Notes: generated by a model not told the origin, from the sequence alone. DNA of 64,000 nt from Hypericum androsaemum (GCA_963995505.1 OZ023180.1:4092501-4156500); one strand, 5' to 3'; numbered from the stretch's first letter, positions 22,580-33,437 are shown. Numbers and translations: made by a program.

Positions 22580-24475
22580 CTACATATGAAAAATTAAGTC
22601 GGCTACAAATTCATCAATGCATATATCTGAACTTCCACCAACATCAACAGCTTTTTTAGCTAAATCCCTAAATTTCTCGGTGTTCCCCTTCTCTCCCTCT
22701 ATCACTTCCTTCACACATGCCTCCACCACTTCTCTTCTTACAACTCCTGTTTTGTCCCGCCTAGCTCTGATCCCAATCTTCCAGACATCATCTACGAACT
22801 TGGCATTGGTGGGCTGATCGGTCCACTGGGGCATTGCCGCTATCGGCACCCCCAAGCTTATAGCCTCAAGAATAGAGTTAAACCCACAATGCATCACGAA
22901 ACATCCGATCGATTCGTGCGCTAGAACGTCCAATTGCAGGCACCAGTTCACCATCAAGCCCTTGTCGGATGCCTCGTTGACGAAGTTGGGTGGCAGCTTG
23001 GCCTCCTCGGATGCCCTGACCACCCACAAGAAGTAGCAATTGCTCTGTTTCAGACCCCATGCGAGCTCCTCCATTTGTTCTTTCCCGACTTCAGCCAGGC
23101 TTCCGAAGGACACGTACACCACAGACCCGCTAGGCTTGTTTCGGAGCCAGTTCATGCAAGCGCTAGTGTCGGGCTTGAAGAGATTGATGCCGTAGTCTCT
23201 GTCACCTTCAAGTCTCTTGTCTAAGTACATAGATGGAACTGCTGGTCCAATTGTCGCCGTTCTCCATTGTTTCCTCATCCAATCCACCGTCTAAATTCGA
23301 TCAACAAATGCAAATTTCACGAATCAATAACTCGCCAATCAATAAAGATGAATTTCTTAATGAATTAGGTGCATTTTCTATTTTTATAGATAAGTTTCAC
23401 CGTACTACAAGCGATGCGGTAATTTTAATACGCTCTCTCGAACATAATTTATCGAGTTAAAATTTGCATGGACTTTGACTTTGTCAACGTACAACGATAA
23501 ATATTTGTATGATGACAACAATAAACATAAAATCGACTTGCTTTCATATCATGTTAATATTTATGTATACAAACTTTAAAACAAAGAGTGGCTAAATTTT
23601 TTACGACAAGAATCTCCATAGACGGTCAGGTGCATTTTTGCACACGTATAAACTATTTTACTACAGTCGCAATTAGCAGCGATGTGACAATAAAATATGG
23701 TCATGTGAGGAATGAGGAATGGATATTATATGACTAATCCACCACACTCACAATTAACAATAAAATAATAACCAGCGATGTGTAAATCTCGATCCAGAAT
23801 TAGGAATACCTCTGTTTCCAGGTCGTCGAAAGAGTTGACGAGCACCCAATCGGCATCATCGATATTGTCAAACTGGCCCACGACCAAGTCGAAGAAGAAC
23901 GGGTATGAACCATAATCAGACACAAACGACGACGTGTCGGACGCTCGAAGCTCCGGCAACCCAGGAAGCGACAAGGTCGGCCCCGACAACGGCACCGGAA
24001 GGATCCCTCACTGGATATGGTAATAAACCGAATCCACCGCACAAGATTGGGTGAGGAAGGCCGCCCCAAGGATCCCAAACTTCTTCGCCACGTCAAGAGC
24101 CCATGGAAGATGCCCGTCGTAAACAATCCCAACGACGGGGCCACTTCCGGAAGAATCGCCATCCACTCTGTCGACTAATTCGGACAAGGCCCTCGAGCCC
24201 ACGTCCCTGAATGACGAGAAGTAGAGCTCCGGGGTCTCGGCCGAGTCCAGCCCCCCGTCGTCGTAGCCGTCGGATATGGTCTCCACGTGGATCGGGTTGT
24301 CGGGTGCCACGTGGATGGACTTGTGGAAGGACTTGGTGACGACCAAAGTGGGTTTGACTCCTTTGTAGAGTAGGCGCTTGGCGAACTCGATCATGGGGTT
24401 TATATGTCCCTGTCCTGGAACTGGAAGCATGAGGACGTGAGGCTTGTGGACGCCGCCTCTCTTTTCTTTCTCCAT
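22580..24475 (-). pseudogene. UGT-C: UGT74-like, broken by one in-frame stop
   Basis: Exon 1 is 24475-23810 and exon 2 is 23290-22580, with a 519-bp GT-AG intron. Both are highly similar to UGT-A. A TGA at 24010-24008 replaces the AGA (Arg) codon of UGT-A in the segment VQRGILP, so translation would stop after about 155 residues. Other changes point the same way: PSPG WCPQ is now WCLQ, THCGFNS is now MHCGFNS, and five residues are missing near the C terminus. The TATA box seen in UGT-A (TATATAAAG) is here TACATAAG. The catalytic His and Asp codons remain upstream of the stop. It is recently inactivated, or a very short protein is made. Confidence 0.9.
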
Positions 24476-24881
24476 CTGGGGACTTTTTTTTCTTGGTCTT
24501 GTTTCAGACAATTTTCTTAATTTGGTCTCCAAATTCGAAGGCCTTATGTAACTTTTGGAGTGATCAGTGGAGGACAGCGAGTCAACGTACTACGGTCGAA
24601 GGCGGTGGCGTTGACTTAACCATGGGTATAAGATGGAGACCAATTAGGTTAGGTCTTCGTGGCCAAACAATCTTGCCGTGAAAGAAAATGTAAAGATTCT
24701 TGTTTTTTGGTTTGGGGTCAATAAGAAAAGGAGGATTGGATCTGCTTTATCAATTGCGACTTGCAAGTTGCAACGCTGGCAATTCTACGGTAAGAGAGAA
24801 TTCAATTTGGTTTTCTCCTCCTTCCAAGTAGAGTAAAATTTTTATCTATCGCAGGGTCAAAACTTTTATTTAAAAAAATAA
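24476..24881. other. Upstream flank of UGT-C
   Basis: Paralogous to 10939-11300 upstream of UGT-A. The W-box cores are conserved near 24580 and 24611, while the TATA box is degraded. No gene. Confidence 0.6.
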
Positions 24882-25232
24882 GGGTAAATTATTCCTTAGT
24901 CTTTGATATTTGGTCATTCTCCTCCTCGGGTCCCTTCATTTTCAAAAATAATTTTACCGTTCTCCGACTTTAGTTTTAGAAATTCTTGGGTCCCTGGCTG
25001 ACGTCAGCACCCATTTTTTTCATGAAAATGACCAAAATAGCCTAAAAAAGGAAAAAAAACTTATCACCTTCAAGGATATTTTGGTCATTTCTTTTGACAA
25101 AAAATCGCTGACATCAGCAAGAGACTCGAGAGTTTCTAAAACCAAAGTCGAGGGACGGTAAAATCATTTTTGAAAATGCAGGGACCCGAGAGAAAGGATG
25201 ACCAAATACCAAAGACTAAGAGATAATTTACC
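24882..25232. mobile_element. Mutator-type MITE (351 bp) with exact 9-bp target duplication
   Basis: AAAAAATAA occurs on both sides (24873-24881 and 25233-25241). The termini GGGTAAATTATTCCTTAGTC and its mirror image extend about 150 bp as inverted arms. The terminal bases resemble those of the larger elements at 33641-34888 and 41532-42764. No coding capacity. Confidence 0.88.
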
Positions 25233-25308
25233 AAAAAATAATGGTATAAATTTTTTTATTTACAACCACCGATCTTATCAAAAATTTATCAGGAGAATGG
25301 AGTTGAAC

Positions 25309-25425
25309 CCACGACGTGTCATAAACAATCCATAGATGTGCGCTTTAACGCCTAACTGCGAGCGCACGAGTTCACCATCAAGCCTTTGACAGGTGTATCG
25401 TCAACTAAATTGGATGGTAGCAGAC
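25309..25425 (-). pseudogene. Relic of a UGT exon 2 (PSPG region)
   Basis: The minus-strand translation contains KGLMVN and flanking residues matching LPPNF...[10 protein letters not shown] of the intact genes, then stops and frameshifts up to the HCGFNS region. It is the counterpart of 11458-11575 and shows that the relic predates the block duplication. Confidence 0.65.
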
Positions 25426-26169
25426 AGATAAATATTTGTCAAACGAAAACGAAAATTGGGCATGAATTTTTTTTAAATAATAACCCGTGATAAATAAAAA
25501 TATTTTAAGTAAAATTTTTATAAAGTGATCTACTATAAAGTGATAATACTTCTAAACTGATAAAAAGTTTCAGTCTTGAATTGGGACCAGTGTTAAAATT
25601 TAATAACCTCTCTATCGTAATAACTAATACTTTAGTGCTAAATTTCGGTCCAAATTTTTGCATAAAGTGATATTTTTGAATAAATACATATATTTTTATA
25701 TATCTTACGAATTCAAAAAATATTGTAACACATTAATTTGTGCTAAACTTGCTTATTGGATAAATTTTACATCATCATTCATTTTCTCAATCATCTTCGC
25801 ATGGCTTTTGTGATCGTCGTCTTATTGTAAGAAAATATCTCAATCGAGTGTATTATTTACATAACGCTATAAGTTGAAATTTTAGGTAATTTGTATATAG
25901 AAAAAGTATTTTTTTGGTATTTACATATTTATTGTTCAACAATTTAATTTTAGTATTTTTGGAGAAAAAAAATGTAAACCTCTCTTATCTAATAACCTCT
26001 CTAAAGTGATACTTTTCTCTAGTCCCAACAATATCACTTTAGAGAGATTTTATTGTACTTTGAATATACCACCAAGAATACACCAAAACTCTATCCATAA
26101 AAAAAACCCCAAAACTCATGGGTTGTTCAAAGACCACAACAGAATTTACATTAAATACGCCAAGAGAAA
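25426..26169. other. Non-coding spacer
   Basis: AT-rich with no gene. A stretch near 25500-26050 has repeated AGTGATA/ATATCACTTT motifs in both orientations. 26060-26169 is paralogous to 11640-11740. Confidence 0.45.
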
Positions 26170-26711
26170 TTCAAACTCGAGATGTGATGATTCGGATGAG
26201 GAGAATTCAAGGTTGGGATGTTCTTTGTCCATTTTGCTTGGAGAGTGATGAAACGGTTGTTCATCTTTTACTGCATTGTCTGTTTTCATAATCAATTTGG
26301 GACTATTTTGTGAATCGAATTGGTCTTGCTTGGTGTGGTTTTGTTTCGATGGAGTCGGCTCTCTCTAACTGGTGTGGCTTGACTTTGGGTTACATGTTCG
26401 GAAAGGTCTGGTATCCATTGTTTGGTGCGATTGCTTGGAGCATTTGGTTGCATCGGAATCAGGTGATCTTTGAAGAAAAATAACACAATCGGAAACTTCT
26501 CAAGCATTCTATCTACTTTCGGACACGCGAATGGCTTCTTTGGTCGAAGAGCCTCAAAGATATTGGAAATCAAGAATTGAACTTGTTTTGAGACTCTCTA
26601 AGAATTAGGTAATTACAGATGTTTTGGAATTTGTTTTCGTTTTTGGGTTCTCAGTTGTAATTTTTCTTCTTTTGCGTTTTCTATCAATAAAATATTTACT
26701 TATAAAAAATA
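26170..26711 (+). mobile_element. 5'-truncated LINE insertion (zf-RVT 3' end)
   Basis: The reading frame shows MRRIQGWDVLCPFCLESDE, then HLLLHC and GAIAWSIWLHRNQVIFEEK, typical of the C-terminal region of plant LINE reverse transcriptase. Stops are present. The 3' end is an A-rich tail (TTATAAAAAATAAAATA). It is flanked by AAATACGCCAAGAGAAA (26153-26169) and AAATACGCCAAGAAGAAA (26712-26729), a target duplication from LINE integration. Confidence 0.82.
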
Positions 26712-27557
26712 AAATACGCCAAGAAGAAAACATGGGATTAAAAATGTTTGCAAGTATCTAGTAACAAATTACGTCTTTTTTTTTAGAAATACAAATTACA
26801 TCTTTACTGATAAAAACTATCGCACCTTGCCAAATTTGCGGAAATTCTAGGTCCGTGTCTTTTAAGATTAGTGGTGGTCTAGAGTGATGAAACTATTAGC
26901 AACCAACTAAGCTAGATACAAATTCATCAATGCACTTATCTGAACTACCACCTATATTAATAATCTTGTTGGCCAAATCTCCCCATTTCTTGGCATTTCT
27001 CTTCAATTCTCCCCCATTCTCCTCTTCTATCACTTCTTTTACACATGTTTCTATTGTCTCTCTTCTCACAATTCCAGTCTCGTCCATCCTAGCTCTGATC
27101 CCAACTTTCCAGACATCCTCCACGAACATGGCATTGGTAGGTTGATCACTCCATTGAGGAATTGCAACCATCGGCACGCCGAGGCACATAGTTTCCAGAA
27201 CAGAGTTAAATCCACAATGCGTCACGAAGCAGCCAACTGACTCGTGGATTAGAACGTCCAACTGTGGGCACCATTTCACCATCAAACCCTTCTCGCCGGA
27301 TGCGAAATCGGGTGGTAGTTTGGACTCCTCGGATGCCCTACCCACCCACAAAAAATAGCAGTTGCTCGCTTTTAGTCCCCAAGCTAGCTCCTCCATCTGT
27401 TCTCTTCTAAGCTCCGCCACACTTCCGATGGACACATAGACAACTGAACCGCTAGGCTTATCTTGTAGCCAGTTCATGCAAGTGCAACTTTCCGGTTTAA
27501 AGACATGGATGCCATGGTCTTTTTTTTCATCTGCAACTCTTTTGTTGAAGTACGTAG

Positions 27558-28400
27558 TTGAAAATTTTTTTGCCTAAAACAATCAATATAATTTTGGGCG
27601 ATAAAAAAATAGAAAATTATACAGAGAAATGAACGGAAGGGCGAAAGAAAGAGAGAAAAACACACCACTGATATGGGATTCCAATATATATGTAAGGTCT
27701 ATGACTATGAATCGTCTCATAATCATCAAAACTAATGTAATAAAGCATCCATACTACTTGATCTAGAATTTCATGCAAATTTAACGAATCTATTTGTTTA
27801 TAGATTCTAGAACAAAAAAATCAAGAGCCTGAAGCCAATAAAGACTAAAAAAATGGACTCGAGAACAAATAGAAGTAAAAGCTCCTTGGTAAAATAAAGA
27901 TCTAAGCATGAATCAAAAGGCGATGGGAACGATGGAACCTCTAAATACATATGATTCTATTGAAAATGAATCTGAATGATTTATTGAGCAGGATGGCGAA
28001 AGAAACCGGAAGACAATTTATTTGTTCTGAGAGGTCATGAGTTAACGTATAAATCCTCCAAACCAGAATAAAATATTCAAAGAGTCAATATTCGCCCGCG
28101 AAGGTTTTTATGTTATTGGCTTTATATTGGAAATTCGAAGCCGCTCCCGGCTAGCTCGTAAAAGTTGAATAAGATTTTCTTTTCAAAAATGAGAATAAAA
28201 TTTGACTAAGTATCATACAAAAAAAAATGAATCGAAAAATGAGAGTTGGGAAATTTTGAAAAAATCCAAAAATTGGGTAGAGTATTTATTAACGACATGT
28301 TTTTTTGTTGAATCATTTTATTCGCGAGGAGCTGGATGAGAAGAAACTCTCATGTCCAGTTCTGTAGTAAAGACGGAATTCAGAACGAACCATCTATTAT
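27558..28400 (+). other. rpl16: Plastid rpl16 group II intron (3' part)
   Basis: Contiguous with rpl16 exon 2. The domain V hairpin of a group II intron is visible at about 28329-28364 (GAGCTGGATGAG, loop, CTCATGTCCAGTTC), followed by domain VI and the 3' splice site near 28400. The short 5' exon of rpl16 is not included. Confidence 0.75.
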
Positions 28401-28802
28401 AACCCAAAAAAAACCAGATTCTGTAGACAACATAGAGGACGAATGAAAGGGATATCCTATCGAGGTAATCATATTTGTTTCGGAAAATATGCTCTTCAGG
28501 CACTTGAACCCGCTTGGATTAGATCTAGACAAATAGAGGCAGGACGCCGGGCAATGACGCGAAATGCACGACGCGGTGGAAAAATATGGGTACGCATATT
28601 TCCGGACAAACCAGTTACTATAAGGACTACAGAAACACGCATGGGTTCTGGTAAAGGAGATCCCAAGTATTGGGTAGCTGTTGTTAAACCAGGTAAAATA
28701 CTTTATGAAATGGGAGGAGTAAAAGAAAATATAGCCAAAAAAGCTATTGAAATAGCAGCATCAAAAATGCCTATCCGCACCCAATTCATTATTGCAATCT
28801 AG
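28401..28802 (+). pseudogene. rpl16: Plastid rpl16 exon 2 (ribosomal protein L16), in NUPT
   Basis: Open from NPKKTRF through [33 protein letters not shown] and RMGSGKGDP to [10 protein letters not shown] and a stop at 28802. This is essentially the whole exon 2, including the L16 signature regions. Exon 1 is absent, so it cannot make normal L16 here. No stops or frameshifts. Confidence 0.93.
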
Positions 28803-28969
28803 TATTCAAGGTAATAGAGAAACAAAATAATATAGAAGCAAAGGAAAAAGGCCTTTGAAATCAAAGAAATCAAAAACGAGTGGGAAGTTTATTTTTTTTT
28901 TTTGAACAACTAATATTACTTACTTTTTTCCATTTGTATTAAATAAAAATGAAGAGATCAAAAAATGCT

Positions 28970-29235
28970 ATGATCCAATCTCAAACCCTTTTGAAGGTAG
29001 CCGATAATAGCGGAGCCCGACAATTAATGTGTATTCGAATCATAGGGACTAGTACTCGACGCTATGCTAAGATCGGTGACATTATTGTTGCTGTGATCAA
29101 GGAAGTAGGGCCAAATTCTTCACTAGAAAGATCAGAAGTGGTCCGAGCTCTAATTGTACGTACTTGTAAAGAACTCAAACGCGACGACGGTATAATAATA
29201 CGATATGATGATAATGCTGCCGTTATTATTGATTC
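28970..29235 (+). pseudogene. rpl14: Plastid rpl14 (ribosomal protein L14), 3' truncated
   Basis: Starts at ATG 28970 ([18 protein letters not shown]) and follows L14 through [20 protein letters not shown] to [10 protein letters not shown]. There it is cut at a junction with inverted rpoA sequence sharing a few bases (GATTC at 29231-29235). About 30 C-terminal residues are missing. An earlier in-frame ATG exists at 28949. Confidence 0.9.
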
Positions 29236-29402
29236 TTGACTACCCATTATCGTCGAAAATTCGTGTGGTATTTTATCAAATTTTGCACGTGTGATACGTG
29301 TTCCTTCTGTTTCTGCAAGCAAAGCTCTTCGCATTGCAATGCCTATTGTATCGGCTTGACCTTTCAAAAGTGGAGCTAGAATAAAGCGCTCATAATAAAG
29401 AT
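29235..29402 (-). pseudogene. rpoA: Plastid rpoA fragment (RNA polymerase alpha)
   Basis: The minus-strand frame [20 protein letters not shown] followed by [13 protein letters not shown] and [14 protein letters not shown] is the N-terminal domain of rpoA. The start codon region and everything after about residue 80 are gone. It is fused in frame upstream to the rps11 remnant. Confidence 0.88.
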
Positions 29403-29720
29403 CACTTCTCTGAATAACTCTTAATGCCGCATCTCTTCCACGACCCGAACCTTTTAGCTTGACAGCTGCTCGTTGCATCCCTTGTACTGGACGAATAGCA
29501 TCTTTTGCTGTGGTATGCGCAGCAAAAGCTGTCTTTTTTTTCGGCTTTTGAATCCACAAGTGCCCGCGGAGGACCAAGAGATCACCTCCCCCCTCATATC
29601 TGTAACAGTCACAATAGTATTGTTGAAACTTGCTTGAATATGAATAACCACCATTCTTATTTGACGTGTATTCTTACGTCTATACCTGTATAAACCTATT
29701 TTGAGGAAGGGTCTTGCCAT
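29403..29720 (-). pseudogene. rps11: Plastid rps11 (ribosomal protein S11), frameshifted and truncated
   Basis: Starts at 29720 (MARPFLKIG) with [20 protein letters not shown] and [11 protein letters not shown] frame change at the T-run near 29525-29534 moves the rest ([26 protein letters not shown]) to another frame. The C-terminal part (normally SGILL... to KKRRV) is missing at the rpoA junction. Confidence 0.9.
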
Positions 29721-29850
29721 ATTTTTGATAAATAGAATCTATGGATTTGTCCATTTTAGATCAAAAAGATCTTTTTTTATTTGTACATTAAATTATTTAT
29801 AGCAATAGCACCCTTGTTTAAAAGTTTCGCACTTTCGGAGTTTATAAAGA

Positions 29851-29964
29851 TTATCCTTGTCTCTGTTTGTGCTTGGGGTTCGAGCAAATTACTACAATTC
29901 GACCCCGTCTACGTATCAGTCGACATTTTGTACAAATTTTACGAACTGAAGCTCGTTTTTTCAT
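29851..29964 (-). CDS. rpl36: Plastid rpl36 (ribosomal protein L36), intact ORF in NUPT
   Basis: 37 codons, the normal length, from [20 protein letters not shown] to KHKQRQG and stop. The four zinc ligands C-x2-C...C...H are present. Being nuclear and without a transit peptide, it is presumably not expressed as a plastid protein. Confidence 0.9.
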   Translation of the reverse strand: MKKRASVRKICTKCRLIRRRGRIVVICSNPKHKQRQG

Positions 29965-30096
29965 ATTTTGTATTCCTTTAGTTTAAAAATATATATCTAT
30001 TTGAGTCTCTATTTGAGTTGAGGAAAAGTTGTTTTTTGCTGAAATCTTGAATTGTATTCCTATCCTATAACTGGAATGTTGAAGTTGAAAAACTCT

Positions 30097-30320
30097 CTAA
30101 TCATTCCAATCTGTGTTGAGAAATGTTGAGGAATCTATAAATTAGGCGTCTTCAGTCAAATTGAAATTCGAATGACTTAGCTGTTTTTTTGCTCTATCTT
30201 CTCGTACATATAAAACAAAATGACGCCCGATCATTTTCGAAACATAACCTACCTAATCCCAGATCTTCATGACCAAAATGAATTTCAAATATACAATTGG
30301 AAGGAAGGTAGGTCGGTAAT
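30097..30320 (-). pseudogene. infA: Plastid infA remnant (translation initiation factor 1)
   Basis: The minus strand aligns by eye with infA around GAAGATCTG...GGTTATGTTTCG, AGATAGAG and the 3' end ATTTATAGA...GATT-GAATGATTAG, with insertions and frame breaks. infA is a known frequent plastome loss, so the decay may predate transfer. Position (between rpl36 and rps8) supports the call. Confidence 0.7.
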
Positions 30321-30495
30321 TCAATCTTCTGAAATCAATTTTTGTTTTGAAGTCCGCCTAAAACTTTCTTGAAGTATTATATTCAGGAATGTAGGAGCAA
30401 GAGAATACTCTATAGAAACAATAAACCTGTTTGTTCTTTTTCTTTCTTTTTTCAAATAAAATAGGAAGTCAGATCCAATTTGGATATCGGAAAGC

Positions 30496-30903
30496 TTACC
30501 AGATACAACATAAGATTTCTCCACCGATTTTTTCTAGTCGAGCTTCTCGATCTGTCATTATACCCCGAGAAGTAGAAAGAATTACAATTCCTATTCCGTC
30601 TAAAATTCTAGGAATTTTTTGATAGTTAGAATAGATTCGTAAACCCGGTCGACTGATCCGTTTTATATTTAGACTCGTTCGATAGGGTCCATTCCTATTC
30701 CACCTTCTATGTCGTAGGGTTAAAACTAAAAAATTTTTATTGCCTTCCCAGTGTTTCCTGACATTTTGAATGAAACCCTCTTGTAAAAGGATTTTAATAA
30801 TGTTTTCGATCATCTTATTAGAGGCTATTTTAACAGTTTCTTTTTTAGCCATGTCAGCATTTTGTATAGAAGTTAAAATGTCAGCAATAGTGTCCATACT
30901 CAT
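30496..30903 (-). CDS. rps8: Plastid rps8 (ribosomal protein S8), intact ORF in NUPT
   Basis: 135 codons, normal length. The protein runs from [14 protein letters not shown] through LTLRHRR and [15 protein letters not shown] to [20 protein letters not shown] and stop. Many substitutions relative to typical S8 lie in the N-terminal half, but there are no stops. It has no visible transit peptide or nuclear promoter, so it is probably inert. Confidence 0.9.
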   Translation of the reverse strand: MSMDTIADILTSIQNADMAKKETVKIASNKMIENIIKILLQEGFIQNVRKHWEGNKNFLVLTLRHRRWNRNGPYRTSLNIKRISRPGLRIYSNYQKIPRILDGIGIVILSTSRGIMTDREARLEKIGGEILCCIW

Positions 30904-32000
30904 GATAAAAAAAGATTATTGCTCCCTAATTTTGATATAATCAACATACTTTTTGGTTTGTTATGAATTCACTCTATTAATTTATGAATTCTCGGTTTAG
31001 ATTCTATTAACTAGTAACAATGAATAGAATCTAAAATAGATATACTGTGGGCCCTATCGTCGCCGTTCTCATCCAGTCCACCGTCTGATTTTTCAAACAC
31101 ATCCAGGATTATATTATTATTAATCGCGACACGATTAATAAAATAAGCATAATTAGCATATAACGTAACCTGGCATTAACCACTAAATAACGAGAAAAAT
31201 GAGCTAGTTAGTAAGTTATTCTAGCTTAATTATATCTCGAATTCAAAATTTTGAAAATACAACAGTGTTAAATATTTGTTAAAAGAATTTTGCCACCTTT
31301 CAAAAATTCTATTAGATTATAATTTGAATTAGTGAGCCCACTAAAGCGGACTTTTGTTAAACAAAAGTTTTCAGTAAATTTATTGTTTTTAAAATTTATC
31401 GGATCATATTATTAATAATTCGATAAATTGTGGTTACATTAATAAATCCAACGAAAAATTAACCTCTTCAATTCCTCCTCTCATGGTTGGTTATTTCTTG
31501 ACTAATTTAATTTCGTACTGTTGATTTGGTGGGTTTTTAGTCTTTTAGATTATGGATATTGAGTGAACCCTTTGATTTTAGTTAGTTCAGAAAAATAGAT
31601 AGTAAATAGTACTGAATCCTTCATCATGTGAAGTTATAATTTAATTTTTTCATGCAAAGACCACCCGTCTACGACTTAAATCCACTGAATTTTGTATTCT
31701 ACAATATTAAATATTTGTTAAAAAAATGGTGGATATTTTTTTGAAAATCAATTATTAGCCAATTATGATCATAATATATTTTTAAATAAATAAACTTAAT
31801 TAATACTAGATCATAATATACTTTTAGCTACAAATATTGATTTTTATAAATTATAACATGGGACTATCAATTGTACCTCCTTTTCCAACTCGTAGAAGGA
31901 GTTGACAAGCACCCAATCGAAACGATCGATGTCGGTGAACTGATCCATGCATATGTCAAAGAAAGCCGGATAGGATCCATAACAAGACACAAACGACGGC

Positions 32001-32450
32001 CGTTGCCCAAGTAAGAGAGAAGTTGAGGACTGGATTTGCTTTATCAATTGCTACTTGCAACGTTGGCCGTTCCCCAAGTAAGAGAGAATTCGTTTTGGTC
32101 TTCTCCTCCTTCCTGCTAGAGTATACGTGCATACCACTTGGCGTCTTGGCTTTTCTGGCTTCTTAATTTGTCGTTATGCATTCTGCACAACATTAGTTTT
32201 TTGTCGACGCGTGGTTTATATAATTTTGTTTTTCGATACGATATGTTTTGAAATTAAAAAAATTGAAATGTTGAAGTTTTAGGGAAACTATAGTCTATCT
32301 CATTGCTCATAATTAGGATAACAGACTGAAGATTTTGTTCGGATCAGAAATCTTCTGTCGAGCCCACATGGTGTTGAATTATAATGGAATTCAGGAATAT
32401 AATACAAATGGTGTTCAGAAACCAAAGGGAGAAAAAAAAGGAGTAGTGAG
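32001..32450. other. Duplicated UGT upstream flank
   Basis: 32010-32200 matches the upstream flank of UGT-A (11160-11400), joined directly to the truncated UGT-D exon at 32000. No gene in 32200-32450. Confidence 0.6.
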
Positions 32451-33437
32451 TAGGGGTGAGCAAATGAGATCGGTATTCGGGATATTCCGAAATTATTTCG
32501 GTATTTGGGAGTTCGGGATCGGAATTTTGGTACTCGGTAGCTAATTCGGCAGTGTTTTTGTGAAAATTTTGGTAAATTCGGTATTCGGTAGAAATTCGGT
32601 ATATACAGATATTTTGTAAAAATTTTGGTAAATTCGGTATTTGGTAGAAATTCGGTATATACAGATATTATTTCGGCAATATAAAAAATTCCGAAATACT
32701 AAAGTGTAAGTTTACCAACCTATATATAAAATGAAAAACCACACCCCATCCACATCCCACTTACAGAAAACCCGGTACTCCCACCCTCTCTTTTTCTCCT
32801 TTCCTCTCTCCGCCTCCTCAGCTCTCTCTCTCTCTCTCTCTCCAAAAAACCAAAGGGAAGAACTTCCAATCCCGCACCACCACGGCACCACCACCTCCCG
32901 TCCTCCGCCTCTGGTCCGACACCACCATCCCTCTCGGCCTCTTCATATTTTGAATAAAATAGGATTTGTTGCAAAAATAAATTAGGGTTTAAAAAATTGG
33001 GGATTTTTCGAATTAATATTTTACCAAGGATTTAGAGATGTTGTTCTGCTAGTACCCAATAATTAAGGATTTATGCAGGTTTCCGTGGTTGGTTTTATAC
33101 TTTTATTTGATAGTATTTTCGTATTGGTGATTTTAATTATTTCTATGGTTGATCTTTTCTTATACAAAAGAAAAGACAATGTATTGGCTGAAGAATGTTG
33201 CTTACGATTACATGTTAATTTAGGATGATGTTGTTTCTGTTTTTTGATGATTTTTTTCTTTTTTTTTGGTATGAGAATTTTGGGATATTCGGGATAATCC
33301 CAAAATTCTAATTCGAGATTCGGGATATCCCAAAATTATTTTGGTTCGGAATTGGGATGAATTTTTTTCGAATTTCGAAATTCAGGATTTTTGATATTTA
33401 GTATTCGAGATCGGGATATCCTGAATACTCACCCCTA
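32451..33437. mobile_element. Non-autonomous hAT-type element (987 bp)
   Basis: Exact 8-bp duplication GTAGTGAG on both sides (32443-32450 and 33438-33445). The termini are TAGGGGTGAG and CTCACCCCTA, followed by inverted GGTATTCGGGATATTC-type subterminal repeats. The interior (32730-32950) is CT-rich then GC-rich, like a 5' leader of a gene. No transposase. Confidence 0.88.

Larger units (their letters stand above)
27558..31043. mobile_element. Nuclear plastid DNA insertion (NUPT), about 3.5 kb
   Basis: Order: rpl16 intron and exon 2 (+), rpl14 truncated (+), then rpoA fragment, rps11, rpl36, infA remnant and rps8, all minus. In standard plastomes these genes are co-oriented as rpl16-rpl14-rps8-infA-rpl36-rps11-rpoA, so the rps8-to-rpoA block is inverted here. 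The proteins differ from usual sequences at many residues, yet rpl16 exon 2, rpl36 and rps8 are open. The boundaries are defined against UGT-B. Confidence 0.95.
26896..32000 (-). pseudogene. UGT-D: UGT74-like, split by plastid DNA, 5' end lost
   Basis: Exon 2 is in two parts. 27557-26896 carries the PSPG box and C terminus, and 31084-31044 carries its first codons. The 3486 bp between them (27558-31043) are plastid DNA. At the junction five bases present in UGT-B (ACGGC) are missing, as expected from end-joining. The intron (31876-31085) aligns with UGT-B's second intron. Only 124 bp of the preceding exon remain (31877-32000). Beyond 32000 the sequence jumps to the upstream flank shared with UGT-A and UGT-C, so the first exon and most of the second were deleted. 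The remaining exon-2 frame has no stop. The PSPG box has Phe at position 22. Confidence 0.93.

Noticed and set aside
28970..30903. Working plastid ribosomal protein genes in the nucleus
   Set aside because: rps8 and rpl36 are open, but there are no transit peptides or nuclear promoters, and the neighbouring genes are broken. A passive plastid insertion explains them.
32335..32985. Small gene at 32335-32544 and CT-rich ORFs at 32712-32985
   Set aside because: They fall across or inside the hAT element (32451-33437), and the ORFs derive from simple CT repeats.
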